Part shown: positions 1 to 6,281 of the stretch, one piece after another
How positions within the stretch are numbered: position 1 is the stretch's first letter
Layout: each line of letters begins with the position of its first letter
Source of the DNA: DASVXQ01 sp046727955
GTDB lineage: Bacteria; Actinomycetota; CALGFH01
Direction of reading: 5' to 3'
Length of the DNA: 8,780 bases
Assembly (NCBI GenBank): GCA_046727955.1
Contig: JBKPDO010000093.1
Location: 1 to 8,780 of the forward strand
Notes under the pieces: model-generated
Told to the model about the DNA's origin: nothing
Seen by the model: only the letters and a program-made list of their open reading frames with translations
Databases searched by the model: none
Made by a program: the position numbers and the translations under genes

Positions 1-145
1 AGCTCCCGCCGGGGGCACCCGGGCTCCCGCCGGGGGCACCCGGGCTCCCGCCGAGGCGGGCGAGGGCAACGGCGCGCCCGGCATCGCCGGGGGCGGGGAC
101 CTGAGCGGCGCGGCGCCGCTGCACGACCACCGCTCCGGGAGGTGA
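1..145 (+). CDS. rbfA: C-terminal tail of the gene upstream of truB, probably ribosome-binding factor A (partial)
   Basis: An open frame enters from the left edge and ends at TGA 143-145, overlapping the GTG start of truB by the GTGA arrangement. The visible 47 residues are low complexity, rich in Ala, Gly, Pro and Arg. They open with a repeated APAGGTR heptad and end in an acidic/His-Arg tail (LHDHRSGR). No folded domain is visible. The name rests on context only: in Streptomyces-like genomes rbfA (30S maturation factor acting on the 16S 5' end) directly precedes truB and can carry a disordered C-terminal extension. In other actinobacteria a DHH-family phosphoesterase lies between rbfA and truB, so that is the main alternative. 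That a real coding frame ends here is fairly sure; the identity is inference. Confidence 0.5.
   Translation, partial: APAGGTRAPAGGTRAPAEAGEGNGAPGIAGGGDLSGAAPLHDHRSGR
2..57 (+). repeat. 21-nt tandem repeat encoding APAGGTR heptads
   Basis: A 21-nt unit is present as two identical copies (2-22 and 23-43) followed by a degenerating third copy from 44. In the frame of the upstream gene each copy encodes Ala-Pro-Ala-Gly-Gly-Thr-Arg. Because the unit is a multiple of three, copy-number change would lengthen or shorten the protein tail without breaking the frame. The array reaches the window edge, so its true copy number is unknown. Confidence 0.85.
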
Positions 146-1017
146 GCGCGGCGCTGGACGGCGTCCTCGTCTGCGACAAGCCGGCCCGGATGACCTCGCA
201 TGACGTGGTCGCCCGGGTGCGACGCCTTGCGGGACAGCGACGCGTCGGGCACGGCGGCACCCTCGACCCGCCGGCCACCGGCGTGCTGGTGATCGCTCTC
301 GGCCGGGCGACCCGCCTGCTGCCCTTCCTGCCGATGGAGCCCAAGCGGTACGTGGCCACCGTGGCGTTCGGCGCCGAGACCGACACGCTCGACGCTACCG
401 GCAGCATCACCGCCACCGCGCCGGTCGACGCCGTCGACCGGGCCGCGGTCGAGGGCGCGCTCGGCCGCTTCATCGGCCCCCAGCAGCAGATCCCCCCGAT
501 GGTGTCGGCGATCAAGCAGGGGGGCGAGCGTCTCTACCTCAAGGCGAGGCGGGGCGAGACGGTGGAGCGCGCCGCGCGGCTGGTCACCGTCCACGCCCTG
601 GAGCTGCACGACTTCCAGCCGGGCCCGCGCCCGCTCGCGACGGTCGCCGTCACCTGCTCCGGCGGGACCTACGTACGGGTGCTCGCCGCCGACCTCGGCC
701 GCGCGCTCGGCAGCCTCGCGCACCTGGTGAGCCTGCGTCGCACCGCGGTGGGCGCCTTCACCGAGGTGGAGGCCCACCCCCTCGACGAGCTCGAGAGCGT
801 GGACCTCGAGAAGGTGGTGATCGACCCGGCCTCGGCCATGCGATCGGTCCCGGTCCGCTCGCTCAGCGAGGGCGAGGCGGCCGCGCTGGCGACCGGCCAG
901 AGCCTCGACCCGACCGGGCTCGGTGAGCCTGTAGCCGCTGTCGGCCCCGATGGCCGGCTCGTCGCGGTCATTCAGGATAGCGCCGCGCGCGCCCGACCCA
1001 GGGTTGTGCTCGCGTGA
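142..1017 (+). CDS. truB: tRNA pseudouridine(55) synthase TruB
   Basis: This 291-residue enzyme isomerises U55 to pseudouridine in the T-loop of most tRNAs and acts in the cytoplasm. The TruB signature is clear: GVLVCDKPARMTSHDVV at residues 7-23, the catalytic-Asp motif GHGGTLDPPATGVL at 36-49 with the nucleophile at D42, the stacking Tyr in KRY (Y70), and GGTYVRVLAADLG near 174-186 with the basic AHLVSLRRTAVG that follows. The C-terminal part (about 230-291) fits the actinobacterial TruB C-terminal domain. Usual TruB has LDPLATG; here the Leu after Pro is Pro (residue 44), a mild oddity next to the active site. The GTG start at 142 overlaps the upstream stop (GTGA) and preserves the conserved N-terminus. 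The stop overlaps ribF in the same way, suggesting translational coupling in one operon. Confidence 0.96.
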   Translation: MSAALDGVLVCDKPARMTSHDVVARVRRLAGQRRVGHGGTLDPPATGVLVIALGRATRLLPFLPMEPKRYVATVAFGAETDTLDATGSITATAPVDAVDRAAVEGALGRFIGPQQQIPPMVSAIKQGGERLYLKARRGETVERAARLVTVHALELHDFQPGPRPLATVAVTCSGGTYVRVLAADLGRALGSLAHLVSLRRTAVGAFTEVEAHPLDELESVDLEKVVIDPASAMRSVPVRSLSEGEAAALATGQSLDPTGLGEPVAAVGPDGRLVAVIQDSAARARPRVVLA

Positions 1018-1994
1018 GCGCGCCGATGGGGTGGGGTGGCGCCGCCCGGCCGCGCGTCTTCCTCGGCCTTGCCCGGGTGCCGTCCGACCTCGGCCCGACC
1101 GCGGTCACGATCGGGGTATTCGACGGCGTTCACCGTGGGCATCAGGCGCTGCTCGGCCGGGTCACGACGGAGGCGGCGGCTAGGGGGGTCACGCCCGGCG
1201 CGATCACCTTCGACCGGCACCCCATGGACGTCCTGCGCCCCGACAGCCGCCCGCCGATGCTCTCCACCCTGCGGCAGCGGATCGCGCTGCTCGGCGCGGC
1301 CGGCATGGAGCTCGTGCTGGTACTGCCCTTCACGCTACGGCTGTCGCGCATGCCACCGGAGGAGTTCGCCGTCAAGGTGCTGCTCGAGACCGTCTCGGCA
1401 CGCGTCGTCGTGGTGGGGGCCAACTTCCGTTTCGGCCACCGCGCCGCCGGCGACCCCGAGCTGCTGGCGGCGCTCGCGCGGCCGCGTAGCGTGGACGTGA
1501 TCGCGGTCCCGCTCGACGGCGAGGGCGGGGAGGCGATCTCCTCGACCCGGATCCGCGCGGCCCTGGCCGATGGCGACGTGGCCACAGCCACGCGCCTGCT
1601 CGGCCGGCCCTATGCCGTGGAGGGCCGCGTGGTCCAGGGTGACAAGCGTGGTGGCCGCCTGCTCGGCGTGCCCACCGCCAACCTGCGCCTCCCGGCCCGC
1701 CTGGCGCTGCCGGCCAAGGGCATCTACGCCGGCCATCTCGAGACTCGCGACAGCGGGCCGCTGCCCGCCGTTACCAGCATCGGTGTCAACCCGCAGTTCG
1801 GGGGCTCCGAGCTTCGCGTCGAGGCGCACGTGCTCGACTTCGACGGCGACCTGTACGGCCGCCGGGTCAGCCTCACCTTCGAGCACCGCCTGCGCGACGA
1901 GGCGGCCTTCCCCGACGTGGCCGCCCTGGTGGCGCAGATGGAGCAGGACATCCGCCAGGCGCGCCGCCTGCTCGGGGCGTCGGGGGCCGGTTGA
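1014..1994 (+). CDS. ribF: Bifunctional riboflavin kinase / FAD synthetase RibF
   Basis: This 326-residue enzyme phosphorylates riboflavin to FMN and then adenylates FMN to FAD. The N-terminal FAD synthetase module (about 25-185) shows the nucleotidyltransferase HxGH motif in GVFDGVHRGHQ (34-44), HPMDVLRP (69-76), the NFRFGHRAAGD flavin/ATP loop (137-147) and SSTRIR (176-181). The C-terminal kinase module (about 197-325) has GRPYAVEGRVVQGDKRGG, the PTAN motif (220-223), GIYAG, IGVNPQFGG and VEAHVLDFDGDLYG, where E270 is the expected catalytic Glu of the kinase half. Length matches the family. The GTG at 1014 shares GTGA with the truB stop. An in-frame ATG at 1026 is a possible alternative start and would cost only four residues. 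It is followed by the rpsO leader, so flavin synthesis is probably co-transcribed with truB. Confidence 0.96.
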   Translation: MSAPMGWGGAARPRVFLGLARVPSDLGPTAVTIGVFDGVHRGHQALLGRVTTEAAARGVTPGAITFDRHPMDVLRPDSRPPMLSTLRQRIALLGAAGMELVLVLPFTLRLSRMPPEEFAVKVLLETVSARVVVVGANFRFGHRAAGDPELLAALARPRSVDVIAVPLDGEGGEAISSTRIRAALADGDVATATRLLGRPYAVEGRVVQGDKRGGRLLGVPTANLRLPARLALPAKGIYAGHLETRDSGPLPAVTSIGVNPQFGGSELRVEAHVLDFDGDLYGRRVSLTFEHRLRDEAAFPDVAALVAQMEQDIRQARRLLGASGAG

Positions 1995-2003
1995 GCGGAC
2001 AAG

Positions 2004-2012
2004 TGCTAACCT
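2004..2012 (+). promoter_or_regulatory. Possible extended -10 promoter element upstream of rpsO
   Basis: TGCTAACCT matches the extended -10 pattern TGNTANNNT, with TAACCT at 2007-2012. A start about 7 nt downstream (near 2019) would put the mRNA 5' end right at the first leader hairpin (2020). No convincing -35 lies 16-18 bp upstream; TTGAGC at 1991-1996 is only 10 bp away and so badly spaced. Tentative: rpsO is known to have its own promoter in Streptomyces, but this exact site is a guess. Confidence 0.28.
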
Positions 2013-2019
2013 TTCGGTG

Positions 2020-2095
2020 GGTGGCTAGGCCTTTCGGCCTGGCGACCGCCCGGGACGCGGGACACCGCGGCTGATCTGCCGCGAGGCCCCCGGGC
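2020..2095 (+). promoter_or_regulatory. Structured rpsO 5' leader: two abutting helices, candidate S15 autoregulatory element
   Basis: Helix I spans 2020-2047. Bases 2020-2022 pair with 2045-2047, then 2024-2031 with 2036-2043, leaving one G/G mismatch (2023/2044) and a TTTC loop at 2032-2035. Helix II begins at the very next base: GCCCGGG at 2048-2054 pairs with CCCGGGC at 2089-2095 and encloses a nested hairpin, CGCGGC (2066-2071) with GCCGCG (2078-2083), loop TGATCT. Helix I contains a G·U pair (2026·2041) next to a C-G pair (2025-2042), similar to the GU/GC motif that S15 reads in 16S rRNA. rpsO leaders that bind S15 are known in several bacterial groups, with different folds. The pairing is seen in the sequence; the S15 role is inference. 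Confidence 0.5.
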
Positions 2096-2133
2096 AAGAT
2101 CTCCGCAGCAAAGGGAAAGGGAAGAGGCAGCGG

Positions 2134-2400
2134 ATGCTGGTCAAGGACGAGAAGACCAAGATCATCTCGGAGTACGCGACCAAAGAGGGCGACACCGGCT
2201 CGCCCGAGGTCCAGGTGGCGATCCTCACACACCGGATCAACAGCCTGACCGAGCACCTCAGGGTCCACAAGCACGATCACCACTCGCGTCGTGGTCTGCT
2301 CCAGATGGTCGGCCGCCGCCGGCGGCTGCTCCGCTACCTCCAGAGCACGGACGTCAGCCGTTACCGGGCCCTGATCGAGCGGCTCGGGCTCCGCCGCTGA
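2134..2400 (+). CDS. rpsO: 30S ribosomal protein S15
   Basis: This 88-residue protein is the usual S15 length. It binds the three-way junction of helices 20-22 in the 16S central domain and is an early assembly protein of the platform. The family pattern is easy to see: EKTKIISEYATKEGDTGSPEVQVAILTHRI in the first half, then LTEHLRVHKHDHHSRRGLLQMVGRRRRLLRYL with the conserved His-Asp-His-His-Ser-Arg-Arg patch that contacts rRNA, ending in RYRALIERLGLRR. The ATG at 2134 is preceded by a purine-rich stretch with GAAGAGG at 2121-2127, spaced 6 nt. It lies between a structured leader and a long structured spacer before pnp, the classic rpsO-pnp pair. Expression may be self-controlled through the leader. 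Confidence 0.98.
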   Translation: MLVKDEKTKIISEYATKEGDTGSPEVQVAILTHRINSLTEHLRVHKHDHHSRRGLLQMVGRRRRLLRYLQSTDVSRYRALIERLGLRR

Positions 2401-2430
2401 GCAGGTCGGTACCGGCAGCGTGCGGTGGGT

Positions 2431-2463
2431 GACGGCAACGGCGGCTGGAGCCGCCGCGCCGTC
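2431..2463 (+). terminator. Strong GC stem-loop just after rpsO (attenuator or 3'-end stabiliser)
   Basis: GACGGC at 2431-2436 pairs with GCCGTC at 2458-2463, and CGGCGGC at 2439-2445 pairs with GCCGCCG at 2450-2456 around a TGGA loop. Only a small AA/C internal bulge interrupts the helix. It starts 31 nt after the rpsO stop. There is no T-run, so classic Rho-independent termination is not shown. It may act as a partial terminator, as often proposed for T-less hairpins in actinobacteria, or protect the 3' end of processed rpsO mRNA. Confidence 0.5.
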
Positions 2464-2470
2464 CCGCGAG

Positions 2471-2499
2471 GGGTGGTGATGCCGCTGGCATCGTGACCC
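2471..2499 (+). repeat. Second hairpin in the rpsO-pnp spacer
   Basis: GGGT at 2471-2474 pairs with ACCC at 2496-2499, and GATGCC at 2478-2483 with GGCATC at 2487-2492 around a GCT loop. Two G·T wobbles and one G/G mismatch lie between the two blocks. It is separated from the preceding hairpin by only 7 nt, so the two probably form a tandem RNA structure. Function unknown; listed because the pairing is good and lies in non-coding sequence. Confidence 0.5.
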
Positions 2500-2534
2500 G
2501 AGCACGACGAGAAGCGGTCTCGGTAAGCCCGGCC

Positions 2535-2599
2535 GTGTCAGTTGTCAGTGGTGAGCCCTGGAAGCAAGCCTTCCAGGCCTTTCGACTGAGAACTGACAC
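2535..2599 (+). promoter_or_regulatory. 65-nt long hairpin in the pnp 5' leader, candidate RNase III/PNPase control site
   Basis: Every base i in 2535-2564 faces base 5134-i, giving one continuous helix. GTGTCAGTT (2535-2543) pairs with AACTGACAC (2591-2599), TCAGT (2545-2549) with ACTGA (2585-2589), and CCTGGAAG (2557-2564) with CTTCCAGG (2570-2577), closed by a CAAGC loop. Of 30 opposed positions 26 can pair (one is G·T); the mismatches are at 2544, 2550, 2552 and 2556. In E. coli and Streptomyces coelicolor the rpsO-pnp spacer holds a double-stranded RNA cut by RNase III, and in E. coli this lets PNPase repress its own translation. Position and length fit that role here; the function is inferred. 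Confidence 0.65.
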
Positions 2600-2668
2600 C
2601 CGGTGCCGCGTCCGGTCGCCGGCTCCGCTTCACTCCTCCGCCGTGCCCGGCTCCCTCGCCGGCTGTCC

Positions 2669-2689
2669 GCGCGCCCTTTCCTTGCGCGC
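2669..2689 (+). repeat. Small hairpin just upstream of the pnp ribosome binding region
   Basis: GCGCGC at 2669-2674 can pair with GCGCGC at 2684-2689 around the pyrimidine loop CCTTTCCTT. It ends 28 nt before the pnp ATG and about 15 nt before its purine-rich RBS, so it could affect ribosome access. A six-pair GC stem also arises easily by chance in DNA this GC-rich, hence the low confidence. Confidence 0.3.
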
Positions 2690-2717
2690 CAATGGCATAA
2701 GCAGAAAGAGAGAATTC

Positions 2718-4994
2718 ATGGCAGTTCATCGTATTCAAGGCGCCGTCGGAGGCCGAGAGATCTTCCTCGAGACGGGCAAGCTCGCCAAACAGGCTGGTGG
2801 CGCGGTCGTCATCGGTCTGGGCGAGACCCAGGTGCTGGTCACCGCGACCGCGGCCAAGAACCCGAAGGAGCAGCTCGACTTCTTCCCGCTCACGGTCGAC
2901 GTCGAGGAGCGCATGTACGCCGCCGGCAAGATCCCCGGTGGCTTCTTCCGTCGCGAGGGTCGCCCCTCTGAGACGGCCATACTCACCGCCCGGCTGGTGG
3001 ACCGGCCGTTGCGCCCGTCCTTCCCCAAGGGCCTGCGCAACGAGATCCACGTGGTCGCGACCATCATGTCGGCGGACATGGAGAACAACCCCGACGTGCT
3101 GACCATCAACGGGGCGTCCGCCGCCGTGCTGCTGGCGGGCATCCCGTTCTCCGGCCCAGTCGGCGGCGTCCGCCTCGGCCGCAGCGGCGGCGAGTGGATC
3201 GTCAACCCGACCTACGCGGAGCTGGAGGACTGCACCTTCGACATGGTGGTGGCCGGCCGGCTGAACGAGGCCGCCGCGGTCGACATTCTCATGGTCGAGG
3301 CCGAGGCCACTGAGCATGCCATCCGGCTGATGGAGGACGGCGCACCCAAGCCGACCGAGGAGGCCATCGGGCTCGCTCTCGAGATCGCCAAGCCGCACAT
3401 CGCCACCGCCTGCGAGCTGCAGCGCGAGCTGGTGCGGCAGGTAGGCGTCGAGCCCAAGGACCACCCGCTGTTCAGCGAGTACGCCGACGACGTGGCCGAG
3501 GCGGTGCGCGCCGCGGCTGAGGAACCGACCCGCGAGGCGATCACCATCGCCGACAAGGCCACCCGCGAGGCGCGGCTCGACGAGATCAAGGCGAGCACCG
3601 CGCAGCAGGTGACCGAGCAGCTCGGTGAGGCCCTCACCGGCCGGGAGCGCGAGGCCTCCGCGGCGTACCGCAGCCTCACCAAGGAGCTGGTGCGCCAGCG
3701 CATCGTCAAGGAGAGCAAGCGCATCGACGGGCGCGGCCCGCGCGACATCCGGCCGCTCGAGGCCGAGGTCGGCATCCTGCCCCGCGCACACGGCTCCGGC
3801 CTGTTCCAGCGCGGCGAGACCCAGGTGCTGAACATCACCACCCTGGGCATGGTCCGCATGGAGCAAACCATCGACACGCTCGACCCCCAGGACCGCAAGC
3901 GCTACATGCACCACTACAACTTCCCGCCGTTCTCCACCGGCGAAGTTGGCTTCATGCGCGGGCCCAAGCGCCGCGAGATCGGGCACGGCGCCCTGGCCGA
4001 GCGCGCGCTGCTGCCGGTGATCCCATCCCGCGAGGAGTTCCCCTACGCGCTTCGGCTGGTCAGCGAGGTGCTGTCCTCCAACGGCTCGACCTCGATGGCG
4101 TCGGTGTGCGCCTCGACCTTGTCGCTGATGGACGCCGGCGTGCCCATCAAGGCACCGGTCGGCGGCATCGCCATGGGCCTGGTGGCCGAGGGCGGCGACT
4201 ACGTCACTCTGACCGACATCCTCGGCGCCGAGGACGCCTACGGCGACATGGACTTCAAGGTCGCGGGCACACGCGAGTTCGTCACCGCGCTGCAGCTGGA
4301 CACCAAGCTCACCGGCATTCCCAGCGAAGTGCTGATCGCCGCGCTGACGCAGGCGCGCGACGCGCGCATGGTGATCCTGGACGTGATGCGGCAGGCGATC
4401 GCCGAGCCGCGGCCCGAGATCGCCCGGCTCGCTCCGCGGGTGCATATCGAGCAGATCCCGGTCGCCAAGATCGGCGAGCTGATCGGCCCGAAGGGCAAGC
4501 GGATCAACGAGATCCAGGCCGCCTCGGGCGCGGAGATCTCGATCGAGGACGACGGCCGGGTGTTCATCGGCGCCAACGACGGCGAGCAGCTCGAGATCGC
4601 CCTGAACATGATCCGCGAGCAGATGAACCCGGTGATGCCGCAGGTCGGCGAGCGCTACCTCGGCACGGTGGTCAAGACCACCACCTTCGGTGCGTTCATC
4701 TCGCTCACTCCCGGCAAGGACGGCCTGCTGCACATCTCCAAGCTGGGCAGGAAGGGCCAGCGCGTGCGGGCCGTGGAGGACGTCGTCAACGTCGGCGACA
4801 AGCTCCTGGTGGAGGTGACCGAGGTCGACCGCCAGGGCCGCATCTCCCTCAAACTGGCCGAGGAGGAGCAGGCCGCGCCGGAGCAGGGCGTGGCGGAGCA
4901 GGGCGCGGCACAGCAGGGCGCGGCACAGCAGGGCGCCCCGGCGCAGCCCTCGCCGCCGGCGGGCGCGCCCGACGACGCCGCAAGGAGCCGCTGA
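2718..4994 (+). CDS. pnp: Polyribonucleotide nucleotidyltransferase (PNPase)
   Basis: This 758-residue enzyme degrades RNA 3'-to-5' with phosphate, releasing nucleoside diphosphates, and can add 3' tails in the reverse reaction. Domain order is complete: first RNase PH-like domain (about 10-150, with FFRREG at 76-81), all-alpha domain (about 250-330), second RNase PH domain (about 340-560, with YMHHYNFPP at 396-404, GPKRREIGHG, SSNGSTSMAS at 453-462 and catalytic-type Asps D506 and D512 in EDAYGDMDFK), KH domain (about 575-635, IGPKGK loop at 589-594) and S1 domain (about 644-713). The ATG at 2718 begins the conserved MAVHRIQGAVGGREI and follows AGAAAGAGAG; the frame stays open upstream to 2493, but that part resembles no PNPase. 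A Gln/Ala/Gly-rich repeat tail follows the S1 domain. Leader hairpins suggest RNase III-dependent autocontrol. The Streptomyces homologue was also described as a guanosine pentaphosphate synthetase. Confidence 0.98.
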   Translation: MAVHRIQGAVGGREIFLETGKLAKQAGGAVVIGLGETQVLVTATAAKNPKEQLDFFPLTVDVEERMYAAGKIPGGFFRREGRPSETAILTARLVDRPLRPSFPKGLRNEIHVVATIMSADMENNPDVLTINGASAAVLLAGIPFSGPVGGVRLGRSGGEWIVNPTYAELEDCTFDMVVAGRLNEAAAVDILMVEAEATEHAIRLMEDGAPKPTEEAIGLALEIAKPHIATACELQRELVRQVGVEPKDHPLFSEYADDVAEAVRAAAEEPTREAITIADKATREARLDEIKASTAQQVTEQLGEALTGREREASAAYRSLTKELVRQRIVKESKRIDGRGPRDIRPLEAEVGILPRAHGSGLFQRGETQVLNITTLGMVRMEQTIDTLDPQDRKRYMHHYNFPPFSTGEVGFMRGPKRREIGHGALAERALLPVIPSREEFPYALRLVSEVLSSNGSTSMASVCASTLSLMDAGVPIKAPVGGIAMGLVAEGGDYVTLTDILGAEDAYGDMDFKVAGTREFVTALQLDTKLTGIPSEVLIAALTQARDARMVILDVMRQAIAEPRPEIARLAPRVHIEQIPVAKIGELIGPKGKRINEIQAASGAEISIEDDGRVFIGANDGEQLEIALNMIREQMNPVMPQVGERYLGTVVKTTTFGAFISLTPGKDGLLHISKLGRKGQRVRAVEDVVNVGDKLLVEVTEVDRQGRISLKLAEEEQAAPEQGVAEQGAAQQGAAQQGAPAQPSPPAGAPDDAARSR
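4881..4940 (+). repeat. 15-nt tandem repeat (4 copies) in the pnp C-terminal tail
   Basis: Four consecutive 15-nt units begin at 4881, 4896, 4911 and 4926. They encode EQGVA, EQGAA, QQGAA and QQGAP (PNPase residues 722-741). The middle units differ from each other at single positions. The array is in frame and beyond the S1 domain, so it lengthens only the disordered tail. It likely arose by slippage. Confidence 0.85.
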
Positions 4995-4998
4995 GCCG

Positions 4999-6267
4999 AT
5001 GGAGACAGGCGCGTTCGAACGCACTGAGCTGCCCAGCGGCCTGCGGATCCTGACCGAGCGCATGCCCGCCGTGCGCTCGGTCGCGCTGGGGATCTGGGCC
5101 GGCGTGGGGTCGCGTGACGAGACCCCACGCCTCTCCGGCGCCTCGCACTTCCTCGAGCACGTGCTGTTCAAGGGCACCAAGCGCCGCTCGGCGCGGGACA
5201 TCGCCGAGCTCATGGACGCGGTCGGCGGCGAGGCCAACGCCTTCACCTCGAAGGAGTACACCTGCTTCTACGCCAGGACGCTGGACCGCGACCTCGAGCT
5301 GGCGGTCGACGTGCTCGTCGACATGCTGCGCTTCTCGAAGCTGGCCAGGGACGACGTCGAGGCGGAGCGGACGGTCATCCTCGAGGAGATCGGGATGCAC
5401 AACGATGCCCCCGACGACGTGGTCCACGATCTCTTCGCCGAGGTGCTGTTCGGCGGCCACCCACTGGGACGGCCCGTGCTCGGCACGACCGAGTCGATCG
5501 GCGCGATGAGCCGCGACGCGGTGGCCAGGTACTGGCGCCGGCACTACGTGCCGGGCAACCTGGTGGTCGCGGCTGCCGGCAACTGCTCCCACGCCGAGGT
5601 GGTCGACCTGGTCAGGGCGGCCTTCGAGGGCGCCGAGGGCGAGCCGCTCGGGCCTCGGGCCGGCCGCCGCGAGCCGCGTGCCTACCGCGGCCTGCAGGTG
5701 CGGCACAAGCCCACCGAGCAGGCCCACGTGGTCTTCGGCACCAGAGGGCTGTCACGCTCCGACCCGCGCCGGTTCGCCCTCGGAGTGCTCAACATCGCCT
5801 TCGGCGGTGGCATGAGCTCTCGCCTGTTCCAGGAGGTCCGCGAGAAGCGCGGCCTGGTGTACTCGATCTATTCCTACGCCACCCAGTACTCGGAGACAGG
5901 CTCGTTCTCGGTCTACGCCGGAGCCGCGCCCAAGCGCATCCACGACGTGCTCGCGATCGTGCGCGACGAGCTCGACCGGGTGATCGCGGACGGCCTCAGC
6001 GAAGAGGAGCTGGCGCGCGGCAAGGGGCATCTCAAGGGCTCGCTGGTCTTGGGGCTGGAGGACACCTCCGGGCGCATGACCAGGCTGGGCAAGTCGGAGA
6101 TCACCAGCGGCGAGATCCTCACGGTCGACGACATCGTGCGCAGGGTGGACGAGGTTACCGACGAGGACGTGCGAGCGGTGGCCAAGGAGGTCCTCGGAAG
6201 CGGCCCCCGCGCCCTCGCGCTGATCGGCCCGTTCGAGGCGGACGGGTTCGAGCGGTACATCGGCTAG
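4999..6267 (+). CDS. M16 family zinc metallopeptidase (M16B, processing-peptidase-like)
   Basis: This 422-residue protein belongs to the pitrilysin/insulinase clan, related to the mitochondrial processing peptidase beta subunit. The N-terminal half carries the inverted zinc motif HFLEH (H50, E53, H54) and the distal Glu ligand in EEIGMHNDAPDD (E130), at the usual spacing. The C-terminal half has the substrate-binding GGGMSSRLFQEVREKRGLVYSIYSY (269-293) with the conserved Arg and Tyr residues, so both halves look active. There is no signal peptide; it is probably cytoplasmic. The ATG at 4999 lies 4 nt after the pnp stop, with AAGGAG at 4982-4987 inside the end of pnp, so the two are likely coupled. 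The pnp-M16 pairing is widespread in bacteria, but the physiological substrate is generally unknown, so no symbol is given. Confidence 0.93.
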   Translation: METGAFERTELPSGLRILTERMPAVRSVALGIWAGVGSRDETPRLSGASHFLEHVLFKGTKRRSARDIAELMDAVGGEANAFTSKEYTCFYARTLDRDLELAVDVLVDMLRFSKLARDDVEAERTVILEEIGMHNDAPDDVVHDLFAEVLFGGHPLGRPVLGTTESIGAMSRDAVARYWRRHYVPGNLVVAAAGNCSHAEVVDLVRAAFEGAEGEPLGPRAGRREPRAYRGLQVRHKPTEQAHVVFGTRGLSRSDPRRFALGVLNIAFGGGMSSRLFQEVREKRGLVYSIYSYATQYSETGSFSVYAGAAPKRIHDVLAIVRDELDRVIADGLSEEELARGKGHLKGSLVLGLEDTSGRMTRLGKSEITSGEILTVDDIVRRVDEVTDEDVRAVAKEVLGSGPRALALIGPFEADGFERYIG

Positions 6268-6281
6268 CGCCGGAAGCGACC

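Noticed and set aside
1991..2012. TTGAGC ... TAACCT as a full -35/-10 promoter for rpsO
   Set aside because: The spacer is only 10 bp, too short for a sigma-70 type promoter; only the extended -10 was kept, at low confidence.
2493..2717. Upstream in-frame extension of pnp (GTG at 2493)
   Set aside because: The 75 extra residues match no PNPase N-terminus and run through the conserved-looking leader hairpins. ATG 2718 starts the family-typical MAVHRIQGAVGGREI with a nearby purine-rich RBS.
2538..5261. 907-codon open frame on the minus strand opposite pnp
   Set aside because: It is the antisense shadow of pnp, caused by high GC third positions. The translation is low-complexity His/Leu/Arg/Gly-rich with no domain, while the plus strand encodes a complete PNPase.
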